DNA of 53,794 nucleotides from CBFCZU01 sp965602635. GTDB lineage: Bacteria > Planctomycetota > Phycisphaerae > SM23-33. Location: positions 1 through 53,794 of the forward strand of contig CBFCZU010000003.1 of assembly GCA_965602635.1 (NCBI GenBank), written 5' to 3'. A program made the position numbers and the translations under genes. Positions 1-8,883 of this stretch are shown here, one piece after another (positions within the stretch are counted from its first letter, which is position 1; every line of letters begins with the position of its first letter). A model generated the notes under the pieces. That model saw only the letters and a list, made by a program, of their open reading frames with translations. It had not been told where the DNA came from and did no database searches.

Positions 1-139
1 TTCGCGTGGCTTGCGGCTCAAAACAGGAAATGCATTGTGCTACAAGGACTTACGGATTTCGGGCCCGTCGCGAAACGTTCCGTTTTGTTCCGGAGTTTTC
101 CGAAACTTTCCGTTTCGTTCCGTTTCGTTCCGAAGTTTT
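1..139. repeat. Direct repeat, copy 1 (period 189)
   Basis: This block begins TTCGCGTGGCTTGCGG and ends in a run of GTTTCGTTCCG-type units. It recurs at 190-322 with the same order of elements. It contains the perfect small inverted repeat CGAAAC-TTTCC-GTTTCG at 101-117. All reading frames through it look like repeat translation (strings of F, R, S, P), so I see no gene here. A short CCTGTTGC repeat lies between the two copies at about 155-183. Confidence 0.8.
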
Positions 140-189
140 CCGTTTCTTTCCGCCTGTTGCCCGTTGCCTGTTGCCTGTTGCCTATCAAG

Positions 190-322
190 TTCGCGTGGCT
201 TGCGGCCCAAAACAGGAAATGTCTTGTCGGACAACGACTTACGCATTTCGAGGCGGTTGCGAAACGTTCCGTTTCTTTCCGAAACTTTCCGAAACTTTCC
301 GTTTCGTTCCGTTTCGTTCCGC
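190..322. repeat. Direct repeat, copy 2 (period 189)
   Basis: Second copy of the block at 1-139, with scattered substitutions but the same TTCCG-rich tail. The inverted repeat CGAAAC-TTTCC-GTTTCG is at 290-306, exactly 189 bases after its counterpart. Unique sequence resumes near 323. No gene is visible in 1-507. Confidence 0.8.
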
Positions 323-507
323 TCTGCTGGGCCCCTTTCCGCTGGATTCGGTCTGGTCCCCGCCCTTTCCGGCGTGTCTGGGCCTACGGGCCTCCTTCGC
401 CATCCTGCTTCGCCAAGAACCGGCTTCGGAGGCCTGAGCCGGCGCGAGTCGCCCGACCGGGGTGCCGTGGCCCACAACTCGTTTTCTCTACGCCAGAAGC
501 GCAAAGC

Positions 508-516
508 TGGTATAAT
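508..516 (+). promoter_or_regulatory. Extended -10 promoter for the PEP-CTERM gene
   Basis: TGG followed by TATAAT gives a consensus extended -10 element (TGnTATAAT). There is no convincing -35 at the right spacing, as is usual for extended -10 promoters. Transcription would start near 523, leaving a leader of about 80 bases before the ribosome site AGGAGG (589-594) and the ATG at 603. It is read from sequence only; a perfect TATAAT is rare by chance in DNA this GC-rich. Confidence 0.5.
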
Positions 517-602
517 CACGGTACAGGAGAAGAACGCCTGCAGTTCGCGCCGGCACCGGCCGACGGCAGGCTCAGTGACATGCCATTCAGGAGGTCGTGG
601 AG

Positions 603-2354
603 ATGAAATGTCTGGCCAGGTTGATTGTCTTGGCGTCTGTCGTCGTGCTGGCCTGCGGGCAGACGGTTCTTGGCACCACGTACATTGTGAGCTCGGTCGA
701 TCAACTGAGAAACACGATGAACAACAGCGCCAGCCCGGGCGACACGATACGCGTCATGCCGGGCAACTACAACAGCCGGCTGTGGGTCAGCGGCGTCCAC
801 GGCACCCCCGGGAACATGATCAACGTCATCGCCCACGATCCGGCCAACCGGCCCGTCTTCTCGTCGGATAGCACCGGGTGCTTCACGCTCAACGATTGCT
901 CCTACATCATGGTGGACGGGATCATCGCCGAGCACGGCGGGACGCCGACCCAGGATGCCAACAACATAGAGTTCCCGTTGTCAGACCACATGATCATCAA
1001 GAACTCCGTTTCCCGTGACATGGACCACAACGGCAACTCGGACGCGTACAAGTTCGCTCAGTCCAACAACATCCTCATGTATAACTGCGTTGCCCAGAAC
1101 TGGGCCGACGGCGGCGCGGGTGTGGACGGGATGGTCTCCAACTCGAGCCTGTTCATGCGCAACACGATCACCTTCCCGACTCTGCCGGACTACGCCGGCG
1201 CCATCGGCATCATGCCCAAGGGCGGCGCCTACCACCACGGGATGTACAAGAACCACTTCATCGACGGCAGCAGCCGGGCGATATGCTTCGGCGGGTCGGG
1301 CGGCGCGGCCGGGCCGGAGATCTACGACTCCGTGGCCATGGGCAACCTGATGGAGGCCGGCGAGGCGGCAGTGGCGTACGTCTCCAGCGAGGACTGCGAA
1401 TTCTCTTACAACACGGTCATCAATCCCGAGAAGTTCGTGATGCGAATCCTGAAGGAAGGCGCCGTCGGCGCCAGCGACTGCACCTTCAAGCGGAACATCA
1501 TCGAATACGGCAACGTGACAGTGCAGAACATCGGCCCCGGCAACGACCCCGCCTCGTTCACCTACCAAGAGAACTACTGGTACAAGTGGACGAACCCTGG
1601 CGCCAGCATCCCCACGCTTGCTTCGCCGGAGATCGACCCCGCCGGCGGCGTCGACCCGCAGTTGGACTCCGACGGCCGGCCGCACTACGCGGGCGCTAAG
1701 GAGTACGGCAGGTATGCCCCGGAGATGGAGTCCGAGTTCGAGCAGCACGTCCCCTGGTTCCAGTGGGCGTGGGACGAGGCGCAGGCCTTCGAGCCCAAGG
1801 CCGAAGCGGGCGGGCTTTACCGCGTCGGGCCGGGCGGGTCCGTCAGGTTCGACGGCAGCGCATCCTACGCCGGCGTCGGCTCCTACGGCCCCCACGCCAT
1901 CGGCAACTACCTCTGGGACATCGACTGGGACAGCGACTTCGACGACGGCGTCGGGCAGACGGTTGACCTGACCCACGCCGCCCTGGCCGGCATGGGCCTG
2001 GGCAGCGGAGAGCACACCGTCGAGCTGGCCATCTCGGTGGCGAACGAATACAACACGATCTGGGACTGGGGCTTCGCCCAGCTCGACATCGTGGACCTGC
2101 CCGGCGACGCCGACGGCGACGGGCTGGCCGACGGGCTGGACTACATCGCGTGGTCCAACAGCTACCCCCTGGCCGACGTGGACTGGATCGGCGGCGACTT
2201 CAACGGCGACCGCATCGCCGACGGGCTCGACTACATCATCTGGTCGAACAACTACTCCGTCCCCGGCGCGCCTGTGCCCGAGCCGGGCGTGTGCATGCTG
2301 CTGGCCGTCGGCGCGCTGCTCGGCGGCGTGAGGAGGCGGCGGGCGGCCCGGTGA
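603..2354 (+). CDS. Secreted PEP-CTERM protein with beta-helix, PKD-like and dockerin-like regions
   Basis: A 583-residue exported protein. The N-terminus (MKCLARLIVLASVVVLACG) is a signal peptide. Residues of about 25-350 resemble right-handed parallel beta-helix proteins (pectate-lyase-like), with many Asn/Gly-rich turns. About 395-500 looks PKD-like. Two dockerin-like Asp-rich repeats follow (GDADGDGLADGLDYIAWS, then GDFNGDRIADGLDYIIWS), each a potential calcium loop. The C-terminus is a classical PEP-CTERM sorting tag: VPEP, a hydrophobic stretch, then RRRRAAR, which is recognised by exosortase. The ATG at 603 is preferred over the GTG at 597 because AGGAGG at 589-594 is then 8 bases away. 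Its stop is 1 base from the stop of the convergent TolC-like gene. The substrate is unknown; a polysaccharide-binding or lyase role is inferred from fold only. Confidence 0.85.
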   Translation: MKCLARLIVLASVVVLACGQTVLGTTYIVSSVDQLRNTMNNSASPGDTIRVMPGNYNSRLWVSGVHGTPGNMINVIAHDPANRPVFSSDSTGCFTLNDCSYIMVDGIIAEHGGTPTQDANNIEFPLSDHMIIKNSVSRDMDHNGNSDAYKFAQSNNILMYNCVAQNWADGGAGVDGMVSNSSLFMRNTITFPTLPDYAGAIGIMPKGGAYHHGMYKNHFIDGSSRAICFGGSGGAAGPEIYDSVAMGNLMEAGEAAVAYVSSEDCEFSYNTVINPEKFVMRILKEGAVGASDCTFKRNIIEYGNVTVQNIGPGNDPASFTYQENYWYKWTNPGASIPTLASPEIDPAGGVDPQLDSDGRPHYAGAKEYGRYAPEMESEFEQHVPWFQWAWDEAQAFEPKAEAGGLYRVGPGGSVRFDGSASYAGVGSYGPHAIGNYLWDIDWDSDFDDGVGQTVDLTHAALAGMGLGSGEHTVELAISVANEYNTIWDWGFAQLDIVDLPGDADGDGLADGLDYIAWSNSYPLADVDWIGGDFNGDRIADGLDYIIWSNNYSVPGAPVPEPGVCMLLAVGALLGGVRRRRAAR

Positions 2355-2355
2355 A

Positions 2356-4092
2356 CTAGCCCGGGCCCTTGCCCGGAGCGGGCTCGTCAGGTTCGTCCAG
2401 CGGGATGCCGGCCTCGATGCTGTCGTCCACCGCCAGCCTGATGTTGTGCAGCTGAAGGGTCGTGCCCGTGATACGCGTCAACTGGACCAGGGCGTTGTGG
2501 TAGGAGACCCTGGCCTGGATTTCCGCCCTCTGCGCCCTGGCCACGCTCTCCTGGGTCTGAAGCTTGAGCTGGAGGAACACGGGCGTCAGGCGCTCTGTCT
2601 TCTTCTCGAGCACGTCGAGGGCCTTCAGTTGTAGTTGTGACGCCTTCACGGCCGCCGCCTGGGCGTTCATCTCATCGAAGGTGGTGCGGATCTCCCTCAC
2701 CGCCTCCCTGACGGCCACCGCGACCTTGTCGGCCATGTCCCGCATCTCGGTGACGGACTTGAGGCGCCGCAGCCTCTGCCCCCGCAGGGCCGCCCTGGCG
2801 GCGCGGTTGCCCAGAGGGATCTCGAAAGTCAGCCCGACGGTATGGTCCAGGAAGTGGCCGCGGAGCATGTCGTTGACGCCCTTCTCTCCGTGCCTGTTGA
2901 GCCCCTGGAGCCCGACGGACGCGACGAGGTTCAGCACGGGCAGGGTCTCGTTCCGGGCCACGCGCACGTTCACGTCGGCGGCGGCGATGCCAAGCCGCGC
3001 CTGCTCCAGCAGGGGGTTGTGCCGAAGCGCGCTGACCAGTTGGCTGGCGACGTCGATGGTCACCGGCTTGGCGACGGGCAGGTCGGTGGGCTTGACGCCG
3101 CAGCCGTTGGCAATCCCGATCCGCTCGTCCGCCAGGAGGCGGGCCAACTGGTCCTGCATGTTGTCCGCCGTCGTCCGCGACCGTATCAGCAACGCCCGGC
3201 GGGAGTGGACGGCCGCCTCCGTCTGCTTGATCACCACCTCCGTCGCGTCGATCTTCCTGCGCTTCTTGACCCGGTCGAGGGTCTCGACGGTCCTGTCGAG
3301 CAGCTCCTGCTGAATCCGCACATCCTCCCGCGCCTGGACGAGCGTCCAGTAAAGCGACTGGACCTGTGCGACGATCTCCTCGACCTTGTCGCGGAACTGT
3401 GCGCGGCTGGCCTTGTGGTTCAGGCGGGCGAGGTGGAGGGCCGCCAGGTTGTAGTCCCTGCCCGCGCGCCGCAGCAGCGGCTGGGTGACCTGCAGCGTGG
3501 TGATCGATTCGTATCGGGGGTCGGGCAGGGTGAAGGGGCTGTTGTCCGAGTGCCGGGTCAGGCTCCAGCTCAGCTCCGCCACGCCGCCATGGACGTTCGT
3601 GTTCCGCACGCCGACCTTGACCGGCACGGTCCGGCTCTGCGAGGCAGCCAGGGCCGTGGGGCTGCGGCGGTCGCTCCTGGTGTGGGAGGACTCGCCGAAG
3701 AGGACGTAATCGAATGCGGCCGCGGCCTCGATCATCTGCTGGCGCGAGATGGCCGGGTCGAACCCCACCACGCCTATCTCCAGGCTGTTGGCGAGGGCAA
3801 GCCGGATCGCCTCGTCGAGCGAGAGATGAACGGCGCCTCTGCCGCCCTTGGGGTCCTTGACGATCTTCAGCGGCGCGACCGCCCTGCCGGGCGCGGGCCG
3901 GAGCAGGTCCAGCCCGTCCTCACCGGCTCGCGGCTGGGGCGAGTTCTTGAGGACCGCTTCCTGGTACCTGGTGAGCAGGTCAGGGTCGATTCGGCCCGGG
4001 CTCACGCAGCCGGCCAGGGCCAGGACCGCCAGCCCGCACGCGGCGGCGATCGCCCCTCCCACGAGACTTGTCATGGGCATCCGCTTTAGCAT
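2356..4092 (-). CDS. TolC-family outer-membrane efflux lipoprotein
   Basis: A 578-residue outer-membrane channel component of the TolC/OEP type, which would link an inner-membrane pump to the outside. The start MLKRMPMTSL gives a lipoprotein signal ending in the lipobox LAGC (about residues 26-29), so the mature protein should be lipid-anchored. Two OEP repeats follow: about 75-330, containing DEAIRLALANSLEIG, and about 340-540, containing long coiled-coil helices. An ATG 30 codons upstream at 4182 exists, but the residues it adds are not signal-like, while AAGGGG precedes 4092. The gene is divergent from phosphomannomutase across 228 bases (4093-4320) that probably hold both promoters. No pump or adaptor gene lies next to it. 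Confidence 0.85.
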   Translation of the reverse strand: MLKRMPMTSLVGGAIAAACGLAVLALAGCVSPGRIDPDLLTRYQEAVLKNSPQPRAGEDGLDLLRPAPGRAVAPLKIVKDPKGGRGAVHLSLDEAIRLALANSLEIGVVGFDPAISRQQMIEAAAAFDYVLFGESSHTRSDRRSPTALAASQSRTVPVKVGVRNTNVHGGVAELSWSLTRHSDNSPFTLPDPRYESITTLQVTQPLLRRAGRDYNLAALHLARLNHKASRAQFRDKVEEIVAQVQSLYWTLVQAREDVRIQQELLDRTVETLDRVKKRRKIDATEVVIKQTEAAVHSRRALLIRSRTTADNMQDQLARLLADERIGIANGCGVKPTDLPVAKPVTIDVASQLVSALRHNPLLEQARLGIAAADVNVRVARNETLPVLNLVASVGLQGLNRHGEKGVNDMLRGHFLDHTVGLTFEIPLGNRAARAALRGQRLRRLKSVTEMRDMADKVAVAVREAVREIRTTFDEMNAQAAAVKASQLQLKALDVLEKKTERLTPVFLQLKLQTQESVARAQRAEIQARVSYHNALVQLTRITGTTLQLHNIRLAVDDSIEAGIPLDEPDEPAPGKGPG

Positions 4093-4320
4093 GGTTTGCC
4101 CCTTCTGTTGGGGAACGGGATCTTCGCAGCGCGGGGAGGCACCTTCGGCACGACAACCGCGGAGGAAACGAGAAACCCACAATCGTCCATGACAGGCTCA
4201 CGCCTCCGTGCTGCTGTCGCCGCGCCGGGGCGTCCCGGGCGGCGGGCGCACTTGACCATTGCAATCGGCCCGCTGCCCCTCATAATCATCGGCGAGCAGG
4301 GCATCAATATAGGAACCAAA

Positions 4321-5709
4321 ATGATGGCACAGTTGGAGAAGGTTTTCAAGGCCTATGACGTCCGCGGAATCTACGGAACAGAGATCGACGAGGATCTGGC
4401 CTGGAAGATCGGGCACGCGGCCGGGCAGTTTCTCCGCAGCCTCCTGAGCGGCTACGACCGCGGACAAGCCAGCGCGAACCGAATAGTCGTCGGGCGGGAC
4501 ATGCGCCCGCACAGCGAGCCCCTGGTCAGTCACCTGATCGAGGGCGCCCTGGCCGGCGGCGTCTCCTGCGTGGACGTGGGAATGGTGGACACGCCGATGG
4601 TGACTTTCGCGGTGAACCACCTGGGCACGTGCGGCGGCATCCAGGTCACGGCTTCGCACAACCCCATGGAATACAACGGGTTCAAGATTTCCGGGCAGAA
4701 GGCACGCCCTGTGGGCGAGGACACGGGCCTCAAGGAGATCCAGCACATCGTCTCGACCTTGCGGCGGACGCCGCCGCCGTCCGAGCTGTCCACGGCCGTC
4801 CACAAGGTGGACCTCTGGTCCGAGTACCGCGACCACGTGCTGAGCTTCCTGAAGGTCACACGGCGGCTTCGGGTCGTGGCGGACGCGTCCAACGGAATGG
4901 CCGGGAAGATGATGCCGGCCATATTCGACGACACCGACGTTGACCTGGTCCCGATGAATTACGAGATCGGCAAGGGCTTCGCCCATCCGCCCAACCCGCT
5001 GATCGACGCGCACCTCAAGCAGCTCCGCTCGGCCGTCGAGAAGGAGAAGGCCGACTTCGGCATCTGCTTCGACGGCGACGCGGACCGCTGCATGTTCGTG
5101 GACGAGCTGGGGCAGATCGTCCGCTGCGACCACATGACCGCCCTGCTGGCGCAGCATTTCCTCAGGCTGCATCCGGGCTCGACGGTCGTGTACGACCTCC
5201 GCAGCTCGCGATCCGTCCCCGAGGAGATACGCGCAGCCGGGGGAGTGCCCAGGCGCGAACGCGTCGGGCACGCCTTCATAAAGAAGGCCCTGCTGGACAC
5301 CCACGCCGTCTTCGGCGGCGAGTTGAGCGGGCACTTCTACTTCCGCGACAACTTCAACGCCGACTCGGGGGCGATCGCGTTCGCCGTGGCGGCCTCGGTA
5401 ATCTCCGCCTCGGGCCAGACCCTCAGCGAGCTGATCGCGCCGCTGAAGCCGTACGTGCAGACCGGCGAAATCAACTTCGATGTGTCGGAGAAGCAGCAGA
5501 AGATGGACGAGCTCGCCGAGAAGTTCTCCGACGCCGAGATCGACCGCCTCGACGGCGTCACCTGCCAGTACGATGACTGGTGGTTCAACGTTCGCGCGTC
5601 GAACACCGAGCCGCTGCTGCGGCTGAATCTAGAGGCCAAGAACAAGAAACTGCTGGACAGCAAGTTTGCGGAAGTCCGAGCCATCCTGGGCGAGCCGATC
5701 GAGGAATAG
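4321..5709 (+). CDS. manB: Phosphomannomutase/phosphoglucomutase
   Basis: A 462-residue alpha-D-phosphohexomutase, interconverting mannose-6-P and mannose-1-P (or the glucose pair) to feed nucleotide-sugar synthesis. The family hallmarks are all present: FKAYDVRGIYGT at the N-terminus, the phosphoserine loop TASHNP (residues 110-115, Ser112 phosphorylated), the metal loop DGDADR (251-256), the sugar-recognition loop GELSGH (about 333-338) and the phosphate-binding RASNTEP loop near the C-terminus. Length is normal for the bacterial PMM/PGM group. AGGAAC at 4311-4316 precedes ATGATG at 4321; the second ATG (4324) is equally possible. Its last 44 bases overlap the next gene. It is the only central sugar-phosphate enzyme in the window and probably supplies the polysaccharide locus. 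Confidence 0.93.
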   Translation: MMAQLEKVFKAYDVRGIYGTEIDEDLAWKIGHAAGQFLRSLLSGYDRGQASANRIVVGRDMRPHSEPLVSHLIEGALAGGVSCVDVGMVDTPMVTFAVNHLGTCGGIQVTASHNPMEYNGFKISGQKARPVGEDTGLKEIQHIVSTLRRTPPPSELSTAVHKVDLWSEYRDHVLSFLKVTRRLRVVADASNGMAGKMMPAIFDDTDVDLVPMNYEIGKGFAHPPNPLIDAHLKQLRSAVEKEKADFGICFDGDADRCMFVDELGQIVRCDHMTALLAQHFLRLHPGSTVVYDLRSSRSVPEEIRAAGGVPRRERVGHAFIKKALLDTHAVFGGELSGHFYFRDNFNADSGAIAFAVAASVISASGQTLSELIAPLKPYVQTGEINFDVSEKQQKMDELAEKFSDAEIDRLDGVTCQYDDWWFNVRASNTEPLLRLNLEAKNKKLLDSKFAEVRAILGEPIEE

Positions 5710-6628
5710 CACGGGCGGGCGATGGCTTCGCCTCGCCGCGGCGACCGTCGCGGTTGCCCTGTTCGGGGCGATCCTCACCGGCGGAGGGCAGCCCCCGAGC
5801 GGCGCGACCAGCCTTCCAGCCGATCCGCCCGTCGCCGGTCAGCGCGCGATCTGCTTCCCCCCCGCCCAGGGCGCCAAGCCGAAGACCTTCGCCGCCGGCG
5901 GCATCGTCATCTGGAGCGACGCGCCCGTCAACGGCCGGGAGCTGGTCGCCCACCTCCAGAAGGTGCGCAGGCACCTTCGATCGGCCGTCGCCGCCACCCA
6001 GCCGGCAACCGCCAGCATGCCCGCGGACAATGACCGCCGCCCGGTGGCACTGGCCGTTTACAGGACGAGGCGGGACTACCTGCGCCTATGGAAACGCGTG
6101 GGCGCGCACTACCGCGGGCGGTTCGGGGCGATCGCCGCCGAGGGATACTCCTACCGCGTCTTCTGCGCGACCAGCTACGACTCGCCCGAGGCGTTCGCAA
6201 AGCGCCGCCCGGTCATCTGCCACGAGTTCGCCCACGTGTGGCTGTACCAGACCCACGGCCTGAGGAACGACGGCAACTGGCTGACCGAGGCCATGGCCAA
6301 CGCCGCGCAGTTGCACTTCTTCCCCGACTCCGGCGACCGCGCCGACTTCCTGCGCTGGATGGACGCCGGGAAGATGATCCCGCTCAAGCGCCTGATGAGC
6401 ATGCCGCGGATCGCATCGAGTGACTACTGGCAGGCCGCCACGCTGGGCGAGCTGCTACTGCTGCGCTACCGCGACAAGCTCCCGGCCGTGATCCAAGCGT
6501 TTAACCGGGGCGACTCGGCCTATGCCATCGTCACGAAGGTCCTCAAGACCGACCTGGCGACGTTCGAGCGGCAGTGGGCCGATCACGTCCGCCGCTCCGC
6601 TCGCCCGGCGACCACCAGGCCGAGATAG
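5666..6628 (+). CDS. Putative membrane-anchored or secreted HExxH metallopeptidase
   Basis: About 320 residues. An N-terminal hydrophobic stretch (WLRLAAATVAVALFGAIL) suggests export or anchoring. The centre carries HEFAHVWL, a zinc-binding HExxH helix, with a second glutamate about 20 residues later (LTEAMANA), matching the gluzincin arrangement seen in planctomycete peptidase-MA/DUF1570-type proteins. The rest is helical, as in that group. No ATG or GTG occurs before the signal-like segment; the only in-frame candidate is TTG at 5666, giving a 44-base overlap with the mutase gene and probable translational coupling. Peptide substrate unknown. The family call is by motif only. Confidence 0.7.
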   Translation: MRKSEPSWASRSRNSTGGRWLRLAAATVAVALFGAILTGGGQPPSGATSLPADPPVAGQRAICFPPAQGAKPKTFAAGGIVIWSDAPVNGRELVAHLQKVRRHLRSAVAATQPATASMPADNDRRPVALAVYRTRRDYLRLWKRVGAHYRGRFGAIAAEGYSYRVFCATSYDSPEAFAKRRPVICHEFAHVWLYQTHGLRNDGNWLTEAMANAAQLHFFPDSGDRADFLRWMDAGKMIPLKRLMSMPRIASSDYWQAATLGELLLLRYRDKLPAVIQAFNRGDSAYAIVTKVLKTDLATFERQWADHVRRSARPATTRPR

Positions 6629-6737
6629 ATGACCGGGCGTCAGGAACAAAGACTTCTGGTTGTGGTACACTGTGACAGAGAAAGAAGGATTCGGTTAATC
6701 AGCGCTCGCCTGGCCACCAGGCGGGAGCGGCGTCAAT

Positions 6738-6938
6738 ATGAAGAAGAAGGCTGATAAACGGGAGACGATTCGGGAAGAGTATGATTTCTCGAAGGGTGTT
6801 CGGGGCAAGTACGCCCAGCGCTTCAGCGAAGGCACCAACCTCGTTCGTCTGGACCCCGACTTGTGTGACGTTTTCCCCGACTCCGAGTCGGTCAACCGGG
6901 CCCTGCACGCCATTGCGGACATCATGCGGTCGCGCTGA
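6738..6938 (+). CDS. Small conserved hypothetical protein, antitoxin-like
   Basis: A 66-residue charged protein: basic N-terminus (MKKKADKRETI), the motif YDFSKGVRGKYAQRF, then LVRLDPDLCDVFPDSESVN and a C-terminal helix. Stand-alone proteins with YDFS..RGKY..R and DPD..VFPDSESVN motifs are common in cyanobacteria and planctomycetes and resemble antitoxins, but no toxin gene is adjacent here. GGGAG about 10 bases upstream supports the ATG. It ends 39 bases from the convergent transglutaminase-like gene. Function unknown. Confidence 0.7.
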   Translation: MKKKADKRETIREEYDFSKGVRGKYAQRFSEGTNLVRLDPDLCDVFPDSESVNRALHAIADIMRSR

Positions 6939-6977
6939 CGACTCCCGCCCCACTCGCCCGGTCTGCCCCACGGATCA

Positions 6978-8864
6978 TCAGCGTTTCAGGGACGGCACGC
7001 GCATCTCGATCCGCTCGTCGTGGGGCTTGTCGTCGCAGCGGACGACGTATTCACATGCCAGGTCGTTGGTGACGTGGCGGTGGCTCTTCAGTCGCCGTCC
7101 GACGCGCGGGTCCACCTCGTACCAGAAGTGCTCGATCTCGAGCGGCGCCGGCGGCGGATCGCCCGCCGGGACGTAGTGCCCGACAACGCGGAAGCCGTTG
7201 GCGCCATGCTTGGCCGAGAAACGCACGTAGGCCTTGGGCGAGCGGCCCGAGAGGCGGCCCTGGGCGGATATCCCGAAGTGCCAGCCGTTGGGGTCAACCA
7301 CGATCTCGCGCCCGGCGATGGTCTCCCAAGGACCCTCGGGCGAATCGGCGATCTCGATCTTGGCCGGCGTGCCGTCGTAGGCCGCATCGCCCTTGCGCCC
7401 CTCGACGATCGCCAGGGCGGACAGCCAGGCCATCGTCCCGCCGCCCGGGGCCGACACCTCGTATGTCGCCTCCCATGGCCTCGACGGATCCTCCGGCGTC
7501 AGCCGCTTCCACGAGGCCGGGTCGTGGCAGAGATTCGCCGTGGCGAAGGTGAGCCCGGCCCAGTGCTCGTCGTCGGTGGCCGAGTCGATCGCGATCGTCC
7601 GCGTGCTGAGCCCATGCCGGTCGCCGCCGTGCACACGCATGCGGTTTTCGCCGGCGTTGCGCAGGCCCGGCAGCGAATGCGGGGAGACCATGAACCACAT
7701 CCGCGTCTCGAAATCGCGCAGCGTCGCGCCCTTGCCCTCCAGCACGAGGCGCAGCCGCAGGCGATAGCGGCCGTCGGCCAGTGAGGTGAAGTCGAGCTTG
7801 CAATCAACCTTCCCGGTCTGCCCTTCGGACGACCATAGCGGCTGCCATTGCTCGGACATCTCGGCGGCGCCCTCGACGCGGGCGCTTGCCCCCTCGGGCA
7901 GCTCGAACCCGGCCGCCAGGAGCGCCCCGTTCACCGAGGGCACCCGCCCCATCGGGTCGGCGATGCCGCAGTAGATGTATGGGGACTCGAAGGCGAAGAT
8001 CGCGCTACCGGCCGGGCCCTGGCAGATCAGGCCGTCGGCGGTCTGCGATAGTCCCTCGACCGCGTCGGCGCCCAGCTCGACGTCGCGGAAGTCCCTCGAC
8101 AGGCATGGGGCGTAGCGGAAGTAGCCGTTGCCCCACTGCCGCCGGGGCCAGAACCGCTCGGTCGGGCCCTCGGGCCCGGTCTCGCCGGGCCAGCGGGCGT
8201 ACGTCTGCGGATAATACGGGAAGACCACCCACCGCCCACGATTGTGGAAGTAGCGGACCATCTCCTCGCCCGGGCGCAGGCGGTAGTCCATCGAATGCAG
8301 CCGCTCTTCCAGCAGGTCGGGGTACTCCGGCGGCGACTCGTACAGCCTCGCGAAGCTCTCGGGCAGCCTGTCCGGGAAGTGGTACGGGAAGGACGGATTG
8401 GGCTGGTCGCTGACCAGCGTCGGGTCGCGATAGGTGTCCTCGCGCGAGGCTACGGTGTCCTCGTCCGGCGGGCGGAGGCGGTGGAACATCTGGATGTCGG
8501 CGTCGTAGTAGTGCCACTTGCCGTCGTAGAAGACCTCCGTGCCCTCGTGGCCGCGGATGTTGGCGATCCGCGACTCGAACCCCGCCGCCCGGCAGAGCAT
8601 GCCCAGCACGTGGGCGTGCACGTGGCAGATGGTGAACCCGTAAACGTTGAAGACCTTCAGCGGATCGAAGGTGTCCCGGTGCCACGGCAGCTCCTGGGCA
8701 GGGAAGTAGTGGAATATGCCCAGGTCGTGGTCCACCATGACCTGCCAGAGGGCGATGGCCAGCTCCTGGCCGCTCTTGCCCGCGAAGCGCGGGCTGTTGA
8801 CGAGGTTATCGAGGGTCGAGAAGTCCGGCACGTGCTCGGAGACCACCCACGGCGTGTAACGCAT
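6978..8864 (-). CDS. Transglutaminase-like cysteine-protease-fold protein
   Basis: A 628-residue protein with no signal peptide. The region of about residues 25-130 contains a transglutaminase-like core with a plausible Cys-His-Asp triad: Cys80 in FTICHVHA, His106 in RGHEGTE and Asp121 in KWHYYDAD. The phrase YDGKWHYYDAD matches YDGKWHFFDV in the second transglutaminase-like gene of the window. The remaining 500 residues are beta-rich, possibly carbohydrate-binding or sandwich modules, with no motif I can name. AAGGAG just upstream supports ATG 8864. It follows the PQQ-propeller gene by 19 bases on the same strand, so they are probably cotranscribed. Such proteins accompany exopolysaccharide loci, but the reaction (peptide cleavage, amide transfer or sugar-linked) cannot be told from sequence. 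Confidence 0.75.
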   Translation of the reverse strand: MRYTPWVVSEHVPDFSTLDNLVNSPRFAGKSGQELAIALWQVMVDHDLGIFHYFPAQELPWHRDTFDPLKVFNVYGFTICHVHAHVLGMLCRAAGFESRIANIRGHEGTEVFYDGKWHYYDADIQMFHRLRPPDEDTVASREDTYRDPTLVSDQPNPSFPYHFPDRLPESFARLYESPPEYPDLLEERLHSMDYRLRPGEEMVRYFHNRGRWVVFPYYPQTYARWPGETGPEGPTERFWPRRQWGNGYFRYAPCLSRDFRDVELGADAVEGLSQTADGLICQGPAGSAIFAFESPYIYCGIADPMGRVPSVNGALLAAGFELPEGASARVEGAAEMSEQWQPLWSSEGQTGKVDCKLDFTSLADGRYRLRLRLVLEGKGATLRDFETRMWFMVSPHSLPGLRNAGENRMRVHGGDRHGLSTRTIAIDSATDDEHWAGLTFATANLCHDPASWKRLTPEDPSRPWEATYEVSAPGGGTMAWLSALAIVEGRKGDAAYDGTPAKIEIADSPEGPWETIAGREIVVDPNGWHFGISAQGRLSGRSPKAYVRFSAKHGANGFRVVGHYVPAGDPPPAPLEIEHFWYEVDPRVGRRLKSHRHVTNDLACEYVVRCDDKPHDERIEMRVPSLKR

Positions 8865-8883
8865 GACTTCTTCTCCTTGGCGA

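Noticed and set aside
1..322. CRISPR array
   Set aside because: Only two long copies with no regular short spacers and no cas gene in the window.
11..871. Long open frames through the 5' repeat (up to about 286 codons)
   Set aside because: Their translations are strings of F, R, S and P from the TTCCG repeat and then run out of frame through the PEP-CTERM gene.
981..2015. A 344-codon minus-strand frame under the PEP-CTERM gene
   Set aside because: High-GC shadow of a gene with clear signal peptide, repeats and sorting tag on the plus strand; no domain-like sequence.
6933..6983. CGCTGA/TCAGCG inverted repeat spanning the two convergent stops as a terminator
   Set aside because: Six-base arms with a 39-base loop and no T-tract; too weak to call.
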